Assembly: GCF_030766935.1 (NCBI RefSeq)
Contig: NZ_JASERL010000002.1
Location: 434,001-498,000, forward strand
Length of the DNA stretch: 64,000 nt
Source: Streptomyces sp. KL109B
Lineage (GTDB): Bacteria; Actinomycetota; Actinomycetes; Streptomycetales; Streptomycetaceae
Direction of reading: 5' to 3'
Positions 33,440 through 41,934 of this stretch are shown here, one piece after another; within the stretch, counting starts at the first letter, position 1; each line of letters opens with the position of its first letter. A program made the translations under genes and the position numbers. The notes beneath the pieces were generated by a model that did not search any database, had not been told where the DNA came from, and was given only the letters and a program-made list of their open reading frames with translations.

Positions 33440-35062
33440 TCAGCGGGTGCGCTCGACTCGGCGTTCGTCCCAGACCGGGTCCGAGGTCTCGCGAACGTGG
33501 CCGTCCGAGCCGAAGACCAGATAGCGGTCGAAGGCGCGGGCGAACCAGCGGTCGTGGGTGACCGCGAGGACCGTGCCGTCGAAGGACTCCAGGCCCTCCT
33601 GGAGGGCTTCCGCCGACTCCAGGTCGAGGTTGTCCGTCGGCTCGTCCAGGAGGAGCGCCGTCGCGCCTTCGAGCTCCAGCAGGAGGATCTGGAAGCGGGC
33701 CTGCTGGCCACCCGAGAGCCGCTCGAACTTCTGCTCGGCCTGCGCCGTCAGCTCGTACCGGCGGAGCAACGACATCGCCGCCCCGCGGTCCTTCGCGTGG
33801 TCGCGCCACAGGATGTCGAGGAGCGGGCGTCCCTGGAGCTCCGGGTGGGCGTGGGTCTGGGCGAAGTGGCCGGGGACGACGCGCGCGCCGAGCTTCCACG
33901 CTCCCGTGTGGGACACCGAGTCGTCGCCCGCGAGGAGGCGCAGGAAGTGGGACTTGCCCGAGCCGTTCGAGCCGAGGACCGCGACCCGCTCCCCGTAGAA
34001 GACCTCCAGGGAGAAGGGCTTCATGAGGCCGGTGAGTTCGAGGTTCTCGCAGGTGACCGCCCGCACTCCGGTACGGCCGCCCTTCAGGCGCATCGTGATG
34101 TCCTGCTCGCGCGGCGGCTCCGGCGGCGGCCCCGCCTCCTCGAATTTACGCAGCCGCGTCTGCGCCGCCGCGTACCGGGAGGCCATTTCGTGGCTGACGC
34201 TCGCCGCCTGGCGGAGGTTCACGACCAGCTTCTTGAGCTGCGCGTGCTTCTCGTCCCAGCGGCGCCGCAGCTCCTCGAAGCGCGCGAAGCGCTCGCGGCG
34301 CGCCTCGTGGTACGTCGAGAAGCCGCCGCCGTGCACCCACGCGTCCGCCCCGCCGGGGCTCGGCTCCACGCTGACGATCTTCTCCGCGGAGCGGGCGAGC
34401 AGCTCCCGGTCGTGGGAGACGAAGAGGACGGTCTTGCGGGTCTCGCGGAGCTTCTCCTCCAGCCAGCGCTTGCCGGGGACGTCGAGGTAGTTGTCCGGCT
34501 CGTCGAGGAGAAGGACCTCGTCCGTGCCGCGCAGCAGGGCTTCGAGGACGAGGCGCTTCTGCTCGCCGCCGGAGAGCGTGCGCACCTCGCGGAACTGCGC
34601 CTTGTCGTACGGCACACCCAGCGCCGCCGTCGTGCACATGTCCCAGAGCGTCTCCGCCTCGTACCCCTGTGCCTCGGCCCAGTCGGAGAGGGCCTGCGCG
34701 TACTTCATCTGCGCGGCCTCGTCGTCGACGGTCATGATCAGGTGCTCGGCCTCGTCGACCGCCTTCGCCGCTTCCTGGATGCGCGGCGGTGACACCGATA
34801 CGAGGAGGTCGCGGACGGTCGTCCCGTCGCGGACCGAGCCCACGAACTGGCGCATCACGCCGAGACCGCCACCGACCGTGACGGAGCCGCCGTGCGGCTG
34901 CAGCTCGCCGGAGATGAGCTTCAGGAGGGTCGTCTTACCCGCTCCGTTCGGCCCGACGAGCGCGACGACCGCGCCCTCGCCGACCCGGAACGACACATCG
35001 CCGAGCAGCGCCCTCCCGTCGGGGAGGTAGTACTCGAGGTGTGCCGCTTCCAGATGTCCCAT
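33440..35062 (-). CDS. ABC-F family ATPase
   Basis: A 540-residue soluble protein with two fused ABC cassettes and no membrane domain. The first has VGPNGAGKTT, LSGGEQKR and VLLLDEPDNYLD; the second has LGSNGSGKSH, LSGGQQAR and LLLDEPTDNLD. The linker between them is helical and charged (EELRRRWDEKHAQLKKLVVN), where ABC-F proteins contact ribosomal RNA near the peptidyl-transferase centre. Roles in the family are translation rescue or ribosome protection against antibiotics; which applies is not clear. The ATG at 35062 begins MGHLEAAHLEYYLPDG. It is divergent from the PAP2-kinase fusion by 93 bp. Confidence 0.92.
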   Translation of the reverse strand: MGHLEAAHLEYYLPDGRALLGDVSFRVGEGAVVALVGPNGAGKTTLLKLISGELQPHGGSVTVGGGLGVMRQFVGSVRDGTTVRDLLVSVSPPRIQEAAKAVDEAEHLIMTVDDEAAQMKYAQALSDWAEAQGYEAETLWDMCTTAALGVPYDKAQFREVRTLSGGEQKRLVLEALLRGTDEVLLLDEPDNYLDVPGKRWLEEKLRETRKTVLFVSHDRELLARSAEKIVSVEPSPGGADAWVHGGGFSTYHEARRERFARFEELRRRWDEKHAQLKKLVVNLRQAASVSHEMASRYAAAQTRLRKFEEAGPPPEPPREQDITMRLKGGRTGVRAVTCENLELTGLMKPFSLEVFYGERVAVLGSNGSGKSHFLRLLAGDDSVSHTGAWKLGARVVPGHFAQTHAHPELQGRPLLDILWRDHAKDRGAAMSLLRRYELTAQAEQKFERLSGGQQARFQILLLELEGATALLLDEPTDNLDLESAEALQEGLESFDGTVLAVTHDRWFARAFDRYLVFGSDGHVRETSDPVWDERRVERTR

Positions 35063-35155
35063 GATCCCGCATTGTGGACGCCCGTGCGGGTGACGGGCAA
35101 ACGAATTGGCCGGACGGCGTCGGGTGCGAGGCGGGGCGCGGGGTACCTGTCCCCC

Positions 35156-36652
35156 ATGCATTCCCCCATGCCTGCCAACAGGCCATCGCCGAAGTCACCG
35201 CCGTCCTTGCGTGCCCGGCTCACCGCCCTCGACCTGCGCGTCTTCGAGTTCGCCGCGGACGCGCACTGGCCGGGCGCCGAGCGGATCCTGCCGCGGCTGA
35301 GCCGGTCGGCGAACCACGGTGTGCTGTGGTTCGCGGTGGGCGGGGCGCTCGCCGTGTCCGGGTCGCCGCGCGCCCGCCGGGCCGCCGTGCGCGGAGTGGC
35401 CTCGCTCGCGCTCGCCTCGGCCACGATCAACACCCTCGGGAAGCGTTCGGTGCGCAGGGAGCGGCCCGCGCTCGACCCGGTGCCGCTGGTGCGGCGCCTG
35501 AAGCGGCAGCCGTTCACGACGTCGTTCCCTTCCGGGCACTCGGCGTCGGCCGCGGCCTTCGCGACGGGTGTGGCCCTGGAGTCGCGGGGCCTCGGCGCGG
35601 TGGTCGCCCCCGTGGCGTTCTCGGTGGCGGCCTCCCGCGTCTACACCGGCGCCCACTTCCCCGCCGACGTCCTCGCGGGCGCGGCCCTCGGCGCGGGCGC
35701 CGCCTTCGCGGTGCGCGGCCTGGTGCCGACCCGCGACCAGCTGCCGTCGCCGGGCCGGCCCCTGGTGGACGACGTACCGGCGCTGCCGGGCGGCGAGGGC
35801 CTGGTGATGGTCGTGAACGAGAAGGCGGGCACCCCGGAGCGGATGCGGGCGCTGCGGGAGGCGCTGCCGCTCGCCGAGTTCGTGTCGTGCACCGGCGACG
35901 AGCTCGAACCGGAGCTGGAGAAGGCGGCGGCGCGGGCCCGCGCGCTCGGCATCTCGGGCGGCGACGGCTCCGTGAACACGGCCGCGCGGGTGGCGCTGCG
36001 GCACGATCTGCCGCTCGCGGTGCTGCCCGGCGGCACCCTCAACCACTTCGCGTACGACCTCGGCGTCGAGGACACCGGCGATCTGGTGCGCGCCGTCGAG
36101 TCCGGCGACGCGGTCGCCGTGGACGTGGGCCGCTTCGCCTCCGGGCACGGCTCCGGGATCTTCCTCAACACCCTCAGCCTGGGCGCCTACCCGGAGCTGG
36201 TGCGGGAGCGGCGGCGCTGGTCGGGGCGGATCGGCGGGCGGCTCGCCGATGTCGTGGCGGCGGTGCACGTGCTGCGCCGCGACCATCCGCTGAGCATAGA
36301 ACTGCACGGCGAGCGGCGGCCGTTGTGGCTGCTGTTCGCCGGGAACTGCACGTACCGGCGAATGGGTCTGACGGCGGGCCGGCGCGCGAATCTCGCCGAC
36401 GGGCTGCTCGACGTACGCACCGTGGACGGCGGCCGGCTGCCCGGTGTGCGGCTCCTCGCGGCGGCGCTGGCGGGCCCGCTGTCCCGCTCCCCGTTCCACG
36501 CCGCGACCCGCCTGACCCGGCTGCGGGTGGACGGCGTAACGCCCGGCACCCCGCTCGCGTTCGACGGTGAAGTGGCCGCGTGCGGCGGCGAGTTGAGGGT
36601 GGACAAGGCACACGAGGCGCTGCGCGTGTACCGCCCGTACACACTGCGCTGA
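35156..36652 (+). CDS. Bifunctional PAP2 phosphatase / diacylglycerol kinase-like fusion
   Basis: A 498-residue fusion. Residues 25-200 form a PAP2 lipid phosphatase with its three motifs (KRSVRRERPAL, FPSGHSASAAAF and SRVYTGAHFPADVLAG) among several membrane spans. Residues 215-495 form a diacylglycerol/sphingosine kinase catalytic domain (MVVNEKAGTPERM, GISGGDGSVNTAARVA with GGDGS for GGDGT, and VLPGGTLNHFAYDLG). The two activities oppose each other on lipid phosphates, suggesting phosphate turnover or head-group exchange on one lipid such as phosphatidic acid or undecaprenyl phosphate. An ATG at 35168 is an alternative start; neither has a strong binding site. Confidence 0.92.
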   Translation: MHSPMPANRPSPKSPPSLRARLTALDLRVFEFAADAHWPGAERILPRLSRSANHGVLWFAVGGALAVSGSPRARRAAVRGVASLALASATINTLGKRSVRRERPALDPVPLVRRLKRQPFTTSFPSGHSASAAAFATGVALESRGLGAVVAPVAFSVAASRVYTGAHFPADVLAGAALGAGAAFAVRGLVPTRDQLPSPGRPLVDDVPALPGGEGLVMVVNEKAGTPERMRALREALPLAEFVSCTGDELEPELEKAAARARALGISGGDGSVNTAARVALRHDLPLAVLPGGTLNHFAYDLGVEDTGDLVRAVESGDAVAVDVGRFASGHGSGIFLNTLSLGAYPELVRERRRWSGRIGGRLADVVAAVHVLRRDHPLSIELHGERRPLWLLFAGNCTYRRMGLTAGRRANLADGLLDVRTVDGGRLPGVRLLAAALAGPLSRSPFHAATRLTRLRVDGVTPGTPLAFDGEVAACGGELRVDKAHEALRVYRPYTLR

Positions 36653-36772
36653 CCCACCCCTCCCGCTACCCCCTCCCTCCACGCGCGTCCACATTTCAAG
36701 ACGGGGATCTCATTATGCGGCCGACCGGCGTACGGTGATCATCAAGCCCGAACGAGACGAAGGGAACCGGTC

Positions 36773-37600
36773 ATGCCGCAGGAGACCGCCGTATACACCC
36801 ACGGCCACCACGAGTCCGTGCTCCGCTCGCACACCTGGCGCACCGCCGCCAACTCGGCGGCCTACCTGCTCGATTCGCTCAAGCCGCACATGAAGATCCT
36901 GGACATCGGCTGCGGCCCCGGCACCATCACCGCCGACCTGGCCGAGCTGGTCCCCGACGGGCACGTCACGGGTGCCGACCACGCCGAGGGCATCCTCGAC
37001 CGGGCGCGCGCCACGGCCGCCGAACGGGGCCTGACCAACGTCGACTTCACGACGGCCGACGTGCACGCGCTCGACTGGCCGGACGACACGTTCTGCGTCG
37101 TGCACGCGCACCAGGTGCTGCAGCACGTCGGCGATCCCGTGCAGGCGCTGCGCGAGATGCTGCGGGTGACGAAGCCGGGCGGGTTCGTCGCCGTACGGGA
37201 GTCCGACTACGCGGCGTTCTCCTGGTTCCCGCGGCTGCCCGCCATGGACGAGTGGCTGGACCTGTACGAGCGGGTCACCCGCGCCAACGGCGGCGAGCCG
37301 GACGCCGGGCGCTACCTCAAGTCGTGGGCGCTGCGGGCCGGTTTCGCGCCGGAGGACATCACCTGCTCCGCCGGTACGTGGTGCTACTCGACGCCCGAGG
37401 AGATCGCCTGGTGGAGCGGGCTGTGGGCGGACCGCACGCTCGCGTCCTCCTACGCCGAGCGCGCGACGGGCGGCGGGCACGCGACGCCCGAGCAGCTGAA
37501 GGCCGTGTCGGACACGTGGCGGGAGTGGGGAACGCACGAGGACGCGTGGTTCGGGATCCTGCACGGCGAGATCCTGTGCCGCAAGCCCCGTCAGCCGTAG
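36773..37600 (+). CDS. SAM-dependent class I methyltransferase (UbiE/MenG-like)
   Basis: A 275-residue cytoplasmic enzyme. Motif I is ILDIGCGPGTITADLAEL, followed by VTGADHAEGILDRARATA, an acidic motif II VDFTTADVHALDWPDDTF and motif III EMLRVTKPGGFVAVRE. The C-terminal third (EEIAWWSGLWADRTLASSYA) is a substrate-binding lid similar to small-molecule methyltransferases of actinobacteria; the substrate is not predictable. GAAGGGAA precedes the ATG. It converges on the gas vesicle operon, 34 bp away; no link to gas vesicles is expected. Confidence 0.9.
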   Translation: MPQETAVYTHGHHESVLRSHTWRTAANSAAYLLDSLKPHMKILDIGCGPGTITADLAELVPDGHVTGADHAEGILDRARATAAERGLTNVDFTTADVHALDWPDDTFCVVHAHQVLQHVGDPVQALREMLRVTKPGGFVAVRESDYAAFSWFPRLPAMDEWLDLYERVTRANGGEPDAGRYLKSWALRAGFAPEDITCSAGTWCYSTPEEIAWWSGLWADRTLASSYAERATGGGHATPEQLKAVSDTWREWGTHEDAWFGILHGEILCRKPRQP

Positions 37601-37634
37601 GCGAGTCCAGGCGCAGGCGAGGCTGTAGGCGAGT

Positions 37635-37922
37635 TCAGCCGCGGGGCAGCAGCGGGCCCAGCGGTCCGAGGTCGATGTTCAGGTCCTCGGGCCGCAGCCC
37701 GTAGCGCTCGCGCAGCTGCTCCATGCGGTCCTCCAGGAGCATCAACGTCAGCCCGACCCGCTCCTCCTGCTCCTCCGTCAGGTCGCCGAGGTCGAAGCGG
37801 CGGATCGCCTGGCGCTCCATGAGCTGACGGAGCAGCTCGACGAGGGTCAGCACGAGTTTCATCAGGTCGCGCTCGACGGTGTCGGGGTCGAGTTCGATAC
37901 GGCGTCGCTCGCGTTCACTCAT
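37635..37922 (-). CDS. gvpK: Gas vesicle protein GvpK
   Basis: A 95-residue minor gas vesicle protein, last gene of the operon. It contains the conserved helix LDPDTVERDLMKLVLTLVEL followed by LLRQLMERQAIRRFDLGDL and LTEEQEERVGLTLMLLEDRM, diagnostic of GvpK, which is required for vesicle formation in haloarchaea and bacilli. The start overlaps the end of gvpS by 8 bp. Confidence 0.95.
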   Translation of the reverse strand: MSERERRRIELDPDTVERDLMKLVLTLVELLRQLMERQAIRRFDLGDLTEEQEERVGLTLMLLEDRMEQLRERYGLRPEDLNIDLGPLGPLLPRG

Positions 37923-38112
37923 GGTTCTCCATCTCCGGCCAGGGAGAGGGCACTTGGGCGTTGACCGAGCTGATCAGCGCGTTCAGGTCGATGCGCACCA
38001 GGTCCACGTCGGCGATCCGCAGGGTGACGTCGCCGGCGAGGACGACGCCGCCCGCGAGCAGCCGGTCGAGGAGGTCGACCAGGGCGATCTCGCGCCGCTC
38101 GACGACGGTCAC
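37915..38112 (-). CDS. gvpS: Gas vesicle protein GvpS (GvpA/J-family)
   Basis: A 65-residue GvpA/GvpJ-family protein. The core IALVDLLDRLLAGGVVLAGD followed by VTLRIADVDLVRIDLNALIS is the usual alpha-beta-beta-alpha gas vesicle fold. Start is GTG at 38112, overlapping the gvpL stop by 4 bp. Its place between gvpL and gvpK matches gvpS of the Streptomyces gvpOAFGYZJLSK order. It is likely a minor wall or nucleation component. Confidence 0.88.
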   Translation of the reverse strand: MTVVERREIALVDLLDRLLAGGVVLAGDVTLRIADVDLVRIDLNALISSVNAQVPSPWPEMENHE

Positions 38113-38906
38113 GACGTCTCCCCCTCCCCCGTCTCCTCGTCGGCCGTGAACGAGTAGCCCGCCCACGGGCCGGTCAGCTCGACCCGCAGGTCACGCTCGC
38201 GGCCCTTCGTCGCGTCGACCCGCTCCACGAACTCCTCCGCGCCCGAACGCTCCACCAGATACGCGGCGTTGAGCACGTTCTGCCCACCGGCGCGGGAGAG
38301 TTCCGGGTTCTGCGGCGGGTGGATCCGGGTGTGCGTGGCGTACCGGGACAGCTCGTCGTGCAGCTCCTGCGCGAAGCGTTCGGCGCGCCGCCACCGGTCG
38401 TCGCGCGCGGTGCGCTCGGCGCGGCGGCGGCGAAGATAGTCGCGGCCCGAGGCGGCGGGCGCCGGGGCGGCCGGGGCCTTCGCCTCGGGTTCGGGCTCCT
38501 CGACGTACACCTTCACGCCCCACTCCACGCGCCCCGCGAGGCGGTCGAGTCCCCGGCGGAAGCGGAGTTCCTCCTGCTCCAGCATGAGCCGTACGCCGCT
38601 GTCGTCGTGGAAGACGGTGGCGAGGCGGAGCGGGAGCGGGCTGGTGACCGTGGCCAGGGCGGCGATCACGCTCTGGTGGGCGCGGGCGGTCTCGGTGAGC
38701 CAGTCGAGGTCCTCCAGGTGGGCGCGGAGCGGCGCCTCGGCGAAGTCCCGTTCCGGCACGGAGCCGATGACCGCGACGAGGCCGTGGTGCTCCAACTGCC
38801 GTGCCGGGCCCCCGGCCACGCCGGTGAGCTGGGCCTGGAGCGGCGCGCCGAGCGGGTGGCACACGGCGTACACGTAGCGCAGCTCGCGTGGTTCGTCGGT
38901 GGTCAT
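38109..38906 (-). CDS. gvpL: Gas vesicle protein GvpL (GvpL/F family)
   Basis: A 265-residue GvpL/GvpF-family protein. The N-terminal domain has the family ELRYVYAVCHPLG and GLVAVIGSVPERDFAEAPLR, then HQSVIAALATVTSPLPLRLA. The C-terminal domain has LNAAYLVERSGAEEFVERV with an Ala/Pro-rich insert (about 143-160) between. GvpF/L proteins sit at the gas-facing side or in an assembly complex around GvpA. The ATG overlaps the gvpJ stop by 4 bp. Confidence 0.93.
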   Translation of the reverse strand: MTTDEPRELRYVYAVCHPLGAPLQAQLTGVAGGPARQLEHHGLVAVIGSVPERDFAEAPLRAHLEDLDWLTETARAHQSVIAALATVTSPLPLRLATVFHDDSGVRLMLEQEELRFRRGLDRLAGRVEWGVKVYVEEPEPEAKAPAAPAPAASGRDYLRRRRAERTARDDRWRRAERFAQELHDELSRYATHTRIHPPQNPELSRAGGQNVLNAAYLVERSGAEEFVERVDATKGRERDLRVELTGPWAGYSFTADEETGEGETS

Positions 38907-39283
38907 GCCGACCCCCTCCGGTTCCGGTTCCGGTTCGCGGCGGGTTCCTCTTCCTCCCGGCCCTCGGTCCCGCCCTCGGTGAGTTCGCCGAGTTCGACGA
39001 GGCGTTGCTTCAACTCGGCGTTCTCCCGGGCGAGTTCCTTGCGGCGGGCTCCGGAGGACAGCGCCGGGTCGTCCTCCCACCAGTCGATACCCATCTCCTT
39101 CGCCTTGTCGATGGATGCGACGATCAGACGCAGTTTGATGGTGAGCAGTTCGATGTCGAGCAGGTTGATGCGGATGTCGCCCGCGATGACGATGCCCTTG
39201 TCGAGGACGCGTTCCAGGATGTCGGCGAGGTTGGCCCCGCCGTCACCCCGGTACGGCTCGGGGAAGCGGCTCGCCGTCGTCAT
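38903..39283 (-). CDS. gvpJ: Gas vesicle protein GvpJ (GvpA/J-family with acidic tail)
   Basis: A 126-residue protein with a GvpA-like core (LADILERVLDKGIVIAGDIR, INLLDIELLTIKLRLIVASI) followed by the GvpJ signature MGIDWWEDDPAL and a charged coiled-coil-like tail. The end is Glu-rich then Arg/Asn-rich (EEEEPAANRNRNRRGSA). GvpJ is thought to nucleate the conical tips. It overlaps gvpZ upstream and gvpL downstream by 4 bp each. Confidence 0.9.
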   Translation of the reverse strand: MTTASRFPEPYRGDGGANLADILERVLDKGIVIAGDIRINLLDIELLTIKLRLIVASIDKAKEMGIDWWEDDPALSSGARRKELARENAELKQRLVELGELTEGGTEGREEEEPAANRNRNRRGSA

Positions 39284-40371
39284 CGGCGGGCTCCGACCGG
39301 GGCGCGCCGTCGCGGCCTGGACGGGGGCTCCTCGTCCTCTTCTTCCTCCGCCTCTTCCTCCGCCTCGTCCTCCGCCTCGTCCGCCTGGTCTTCCTCGGCG
39401 TACTCGGTGTCCTCGACGTCCTCGGCGTCCTCGGCGTCTTCTGCCTCGACGTCCTCGGCCTCTTCCTCGGTCTCCTCGTCCCCCTCGTAGGGTTCGTCGC
39501 CGTACTCCTCGTCCCCCTCCTCCTCTTCGCGCACCGCATCCTCGTGGTCGAGGACGACCTCGCCGTCGCGGATCTCGCCGCGCCAGCCGTCGCTCGCCTC
39601 GCCGCGCAGCGTCACGAAGCGGGCGAAGTGCTTGAGGTCGAGGCGGGCCCTGCGGCCCTGCGCGCGCCAGAGGTTGCCGGTCCGCTCGAACAGGCCCTTG
39701 GGGTAGTACTCGACGATCAGCAGGACCCGGGTGAGCCGGTCGGCGAGGCGGTGGAAGGAGACGACACCCTTCGTGGTGCCCTTGGCGCCCTCGGACGTCC
39801 ACGCGATGCGGTCGTCGGGCACCTGGTCGGTCGTGTGCGCCTTCCAACTCCGGTTGGACCAGAAGACCTTGAGCTGCCAGTCCGACGTCGTGTCGTCAGC
39901 GCGGCCCGCGTTCTTGACGCCCTTCGCGAACGTGCTGAACTCCTGGTACTGCGTCCACTGGTCGTACGCCGTCCGCAGATCGACGCCCACGTCGACGTAC
40001 TCCATGATGACGGTCGGCTTCGCGCCCGCGCCGCCCTTGCGCTTGCCCTTGCCCCTTCCGGCGCCGAGGCCCTTGAACACGTCGACGACGTTGTCCTTGA
40101 GCCGGCCCGCGCCGAGCTCCACCGCGCTGCGCACCGGCCCCTTGCCCTCGGCGAGCTTGCGGCCGCCGTCCAGTGCCAGCCGGGCGAAGCCGGGGCTGTT
40201 GCCCTCGGCGATGTCGTTCAGTTTCACGGTGGCCTCGCCGAGCTTGTGGCCCGCGCCCATCAGCAGCCGCTGGGCCTGGGCGGCGAGGTACTCCTGCAGT
40301 TCCGCCTTGAGGTGGTCGGCGGCCTCGCTGCGGGCGAAGCCGCCGAGCGCGGTCTTCGTCGTGTCAGCCAC
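39280..40371 (-). CDS. gvpZ: Gas vesicle operon protein GvpZ (SRPBCC-type)
   Basis: A 363-residue actinobacterial gas vesicle operon protein of unknown role. Residues 1-100 are helical, residues about 115-250 form an SRPBCC/polyketide cyclase-like domain (VIMEYVDVGVDLRTAYDQWT, WQLKVFWSNRSWKAHT, RIAWTSEGAKGTTKGVVSFH), and the last 95 residues are almost entirely Glu/Asp with short Glu-Asp-Ala/Val repeats. Such a tail could bind basic partners; the neighbouring GvpY has a lysine-rich tail. The GTG start overlaps the gvpY stop by 8 bp. Confidence 0.88.
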   Translation of the reverse strand: MADTTKTALGGFARSEAADHLKAELQEYLAAQAQRLLMGAGHKLGEATVKLNDIAEGNSPGFARLALDGGRKLAEGKGPVRSAVELGAGRLKDNVVDVFKGLGAGRGKGKRKGGAGAKPTVIMEYVDVGVDLRTAYDQWTQYQEFSTFAKGVKNAGRADDTTSDWQLKVFWSNRSWKAHTTDQVPDDRIAWTSEGAKGTTKGVVSFHRLADRLTRVLLIVEYYPKGLFERTGNLWRAQGRRARLDLKHFARFVTLRGEASDGWRGEIRDGEVVLDHEDAVREEEEGDEEYGDEPYEGDEETEEEAEDVEAEDAEDAEDVEDTEYAEEDQADEAEDEAEEEAEEEEDEEPPSRPRRRAPVGARR

Positions 40372-40939
40372 GGCTGCGGCCTCCCTTCGCCACGCGCGAG
40401 CCCGCGCCGACGGCCTGCTTGGCGGCCTTCTTCGCGGGAGCCTTCTTGGTGGGCGCCTTCTTGGTGGACGCGTTCCTGGTGGACGCGTTCTTGGTGGGCG
40501 CGTTCTCGGTGGGCGCGTTCTCGGCGGGCGCATGGTTCGTGGGCGCGGCCCGCTCGACCACGTCGTCCGCGTCCGGGAGGTCCTCCGGGGTGTCCGGGAC
40601 GTCCTCCGGGGTGTCCGGCACGACACCTTCCAACTGGTCGCGCACACCCTGTGTACGGTCGTGCAGGCGCCCCGCGAGGCCCTCGACCTGGCGGTCGACC
40701 AGCGCGCCCGTCGCAGCCCTGCCGACTCCGCTCAGGTCCTCCCTCAGCTGGTCGCCGATCTCCTTGAACTGCGGGTTCTTGTCGAGCTGTTGGCGGACAA
40801 GGTCGGCCACGGCGCGTGGGCTCAGGTTCAGCCGCTTGCCCGCGACCATCGTGCCGACGGCGAGCGCCAGCTTCATCTTCTTCGTACGCCCTAGGACGTA
40901 ACCGGCCCCTATCGCGAGGCCGAGCGCTGTTCGGTTCAA
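40364..40939 (-). CDS. gvpY: Gas vesicle operon protein GvpY, with lysine-rich repeat tail
   Basis: A 191-residue protein of unknown function. The N-terminus is hydrophobic (ALGLAIGAGYVLGR), the middle is amphipathic helix (LVRQQLDKNPQFKEIGDQLR), and residues 131-172 consist of five-residue repeats that drift from NAPTE and NAPTK to KKAPT and KKAPA, giving a histone H1-like basic tail. At DNA level these are 15-bp repeats (about 40438-40545). The tail charge is opposite to that of GvpZ. It overlaps gvpG by 4 bp. Confidence 0.85.
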   Translation of the reverse strand: MNRTALGLAIGAGYVLGRTKKMKLALAVGTMVAGKRLNLSPRAVADLVRQQLDKNPQFKEIGDQLREDLSGVGRAATGALVDRQVEGLAGRLHDRTQGVRDQLEGVVPDTPEDVPDTPEDLPDADDVVERAAPTNHAPAENAPTENAPTKNASTRNASTKKAPTKKAPAKKAAKQAVGAGSRVAKGGRSRG

Positions 40940-41163
40940 GGTGGTCCCTCCAGACGGTCGAGGAGCTCGTCCTCGACGCGGTCGAACGTTTCCTGATCGA
41001 TCTCACCCGACGTCAACTGCCCTTCGAGGCGGGCGAGTTCGGCTCGTATGGCCGCCGGGTCGTAGTACTGGCGTTCCGCTTCGGCGAGCGCCTGCCGCAC
41101 CGCCCACAAGGACCCGCGCACGGGAGCGAGCGGCAGCAGCAGCACCTCCGAGATCAGGCCCAT
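40936..41163 (-). CDS. gvpG: Gas vesicle protein GvpG
   Basis: A 75-residue helical protein. It has the conserved GvpG features: LLPLAPVRGSLWAVRQALAE, then AIRAELARLEGQLTSGEIDQ and ETFDRVEDELLDRL. GvpG is an essential minor assembly protein that binds GvpF/L in haloarchaea. The start follows the gvpF stop by 12 bp and its stop overlaps gvpY. Confidence 0.93.
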   Translation of the reverse strand: MGLISEVLLLPLAPVRGSLWAVRQALAEAERQYYDPAAIRAELARLEGQLTSGEIDQETFDRVEDELLDRLEGPP

Positions 41164-41175
41164 CGGCGCGGCCCG

Positions 41176-41934
41176 TCAGTCGGCCGTGGCCGCGGGCTCG
41201 GCGGGGCCCGGTTCCACGAAGCTGTACGGGGGCAGGGGGCCGTTGACGGTGATGACGAGGTGCCCGTGGCCGGCGCGGACGTCCTCGACGGCGGCGAGGA
41301 AGTGCTCGGCGGCGTCCCGGTCGACGAGGAACGAGACGTTGGCGAGCCAGCCCGTACTCTCGGGCCCCGCGGACACCGCCGCGGCCGCGGCCGCGAGGCG
41401 CCGCTCGAGTTCGAGCGCGTCGGCGTGCTCGCGGGCCTGTACGGCGGCCACGACCAGCTCGCCGAGGCGCAGCCGGTCCTCGTAACTGCCGCCGCCCGCA
41501 CGCCGGTTGGCCTCGGTGAGCGTCCGGATCTCTTCGTTGTCGACCATCACCTGGTGCAGCACGGCTTCCTCGTCGTGCTGCGCCTTGACGTTGTACTCGA
41601 CCTTGCCGTCGAGCGCCCGCAGCCGTTCCCGGTAGTGGTCCGCGCGCTCGGCGAGCACCGCCGCCACCGAACGCTCGTCGGGGGCGAGGGAGCCGAACCG
41701 CATCGGCAGCACCGGTCCCCCGGCGCCCGCCTCGGAGAGCACGCTCTGGTGGGCGAGCAGGTCGCGGCGCTTGGGCCGCAGGTCGTCCGGGGACTCGCTG
41801 ACGAGCGCCGCGAGCGAGCCCTCCTTCACGACGCGCACCTCGCGGGCCGGTTCACCGATCCCGCCCATGCCCTCGGGCAGGGCGGGGTGTTCGGAGCTCG
41901 CGATGCCATAGATGTACGTACTGCTGCTGCTCAC
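41176..41934 (-). CDS. gvpF: Gas vesicle protein GvpF (GvpL/F family)
   Basis: A 252-residue protein. It begins TYIYGIASSEHPALPEGMGG and contains LLAHQSVLSEAGAGGPVLPM followed by RFGSLAPDERSVAAVL, the central GvpF signature, and ends with the second domain (NVSFLVDRDAAEHFLAAVED, GPLPPYSFV). It is needed for assembly and prevents premature aggregation of GvpA in models. The GTG start overlaps the gvpA stop (GTGA). Confidence 0.95.
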   Translation of the reverse strand: MSSSSTYIYGIASSEHPALPEGMGGIGEPAREVRVVKEGSLAALVSESPDDLRPKRRDLLAHQSVLSEAGAGGPVLPMRFGSLAPDERSVAAVLAERADHYRERLRALDGKVEYNVKAQHDEEAVLHQVMVDNEEIRTLTEANRRAGGGSYEDRLRLGELVVAAVQAREHADALELERRLAAAAAAVSAGPESTGWLANVSFLVDRDAAEHFLAAVEDVRAGHGHLVITVNGPLPPYSFVEPGPAEPAATAD

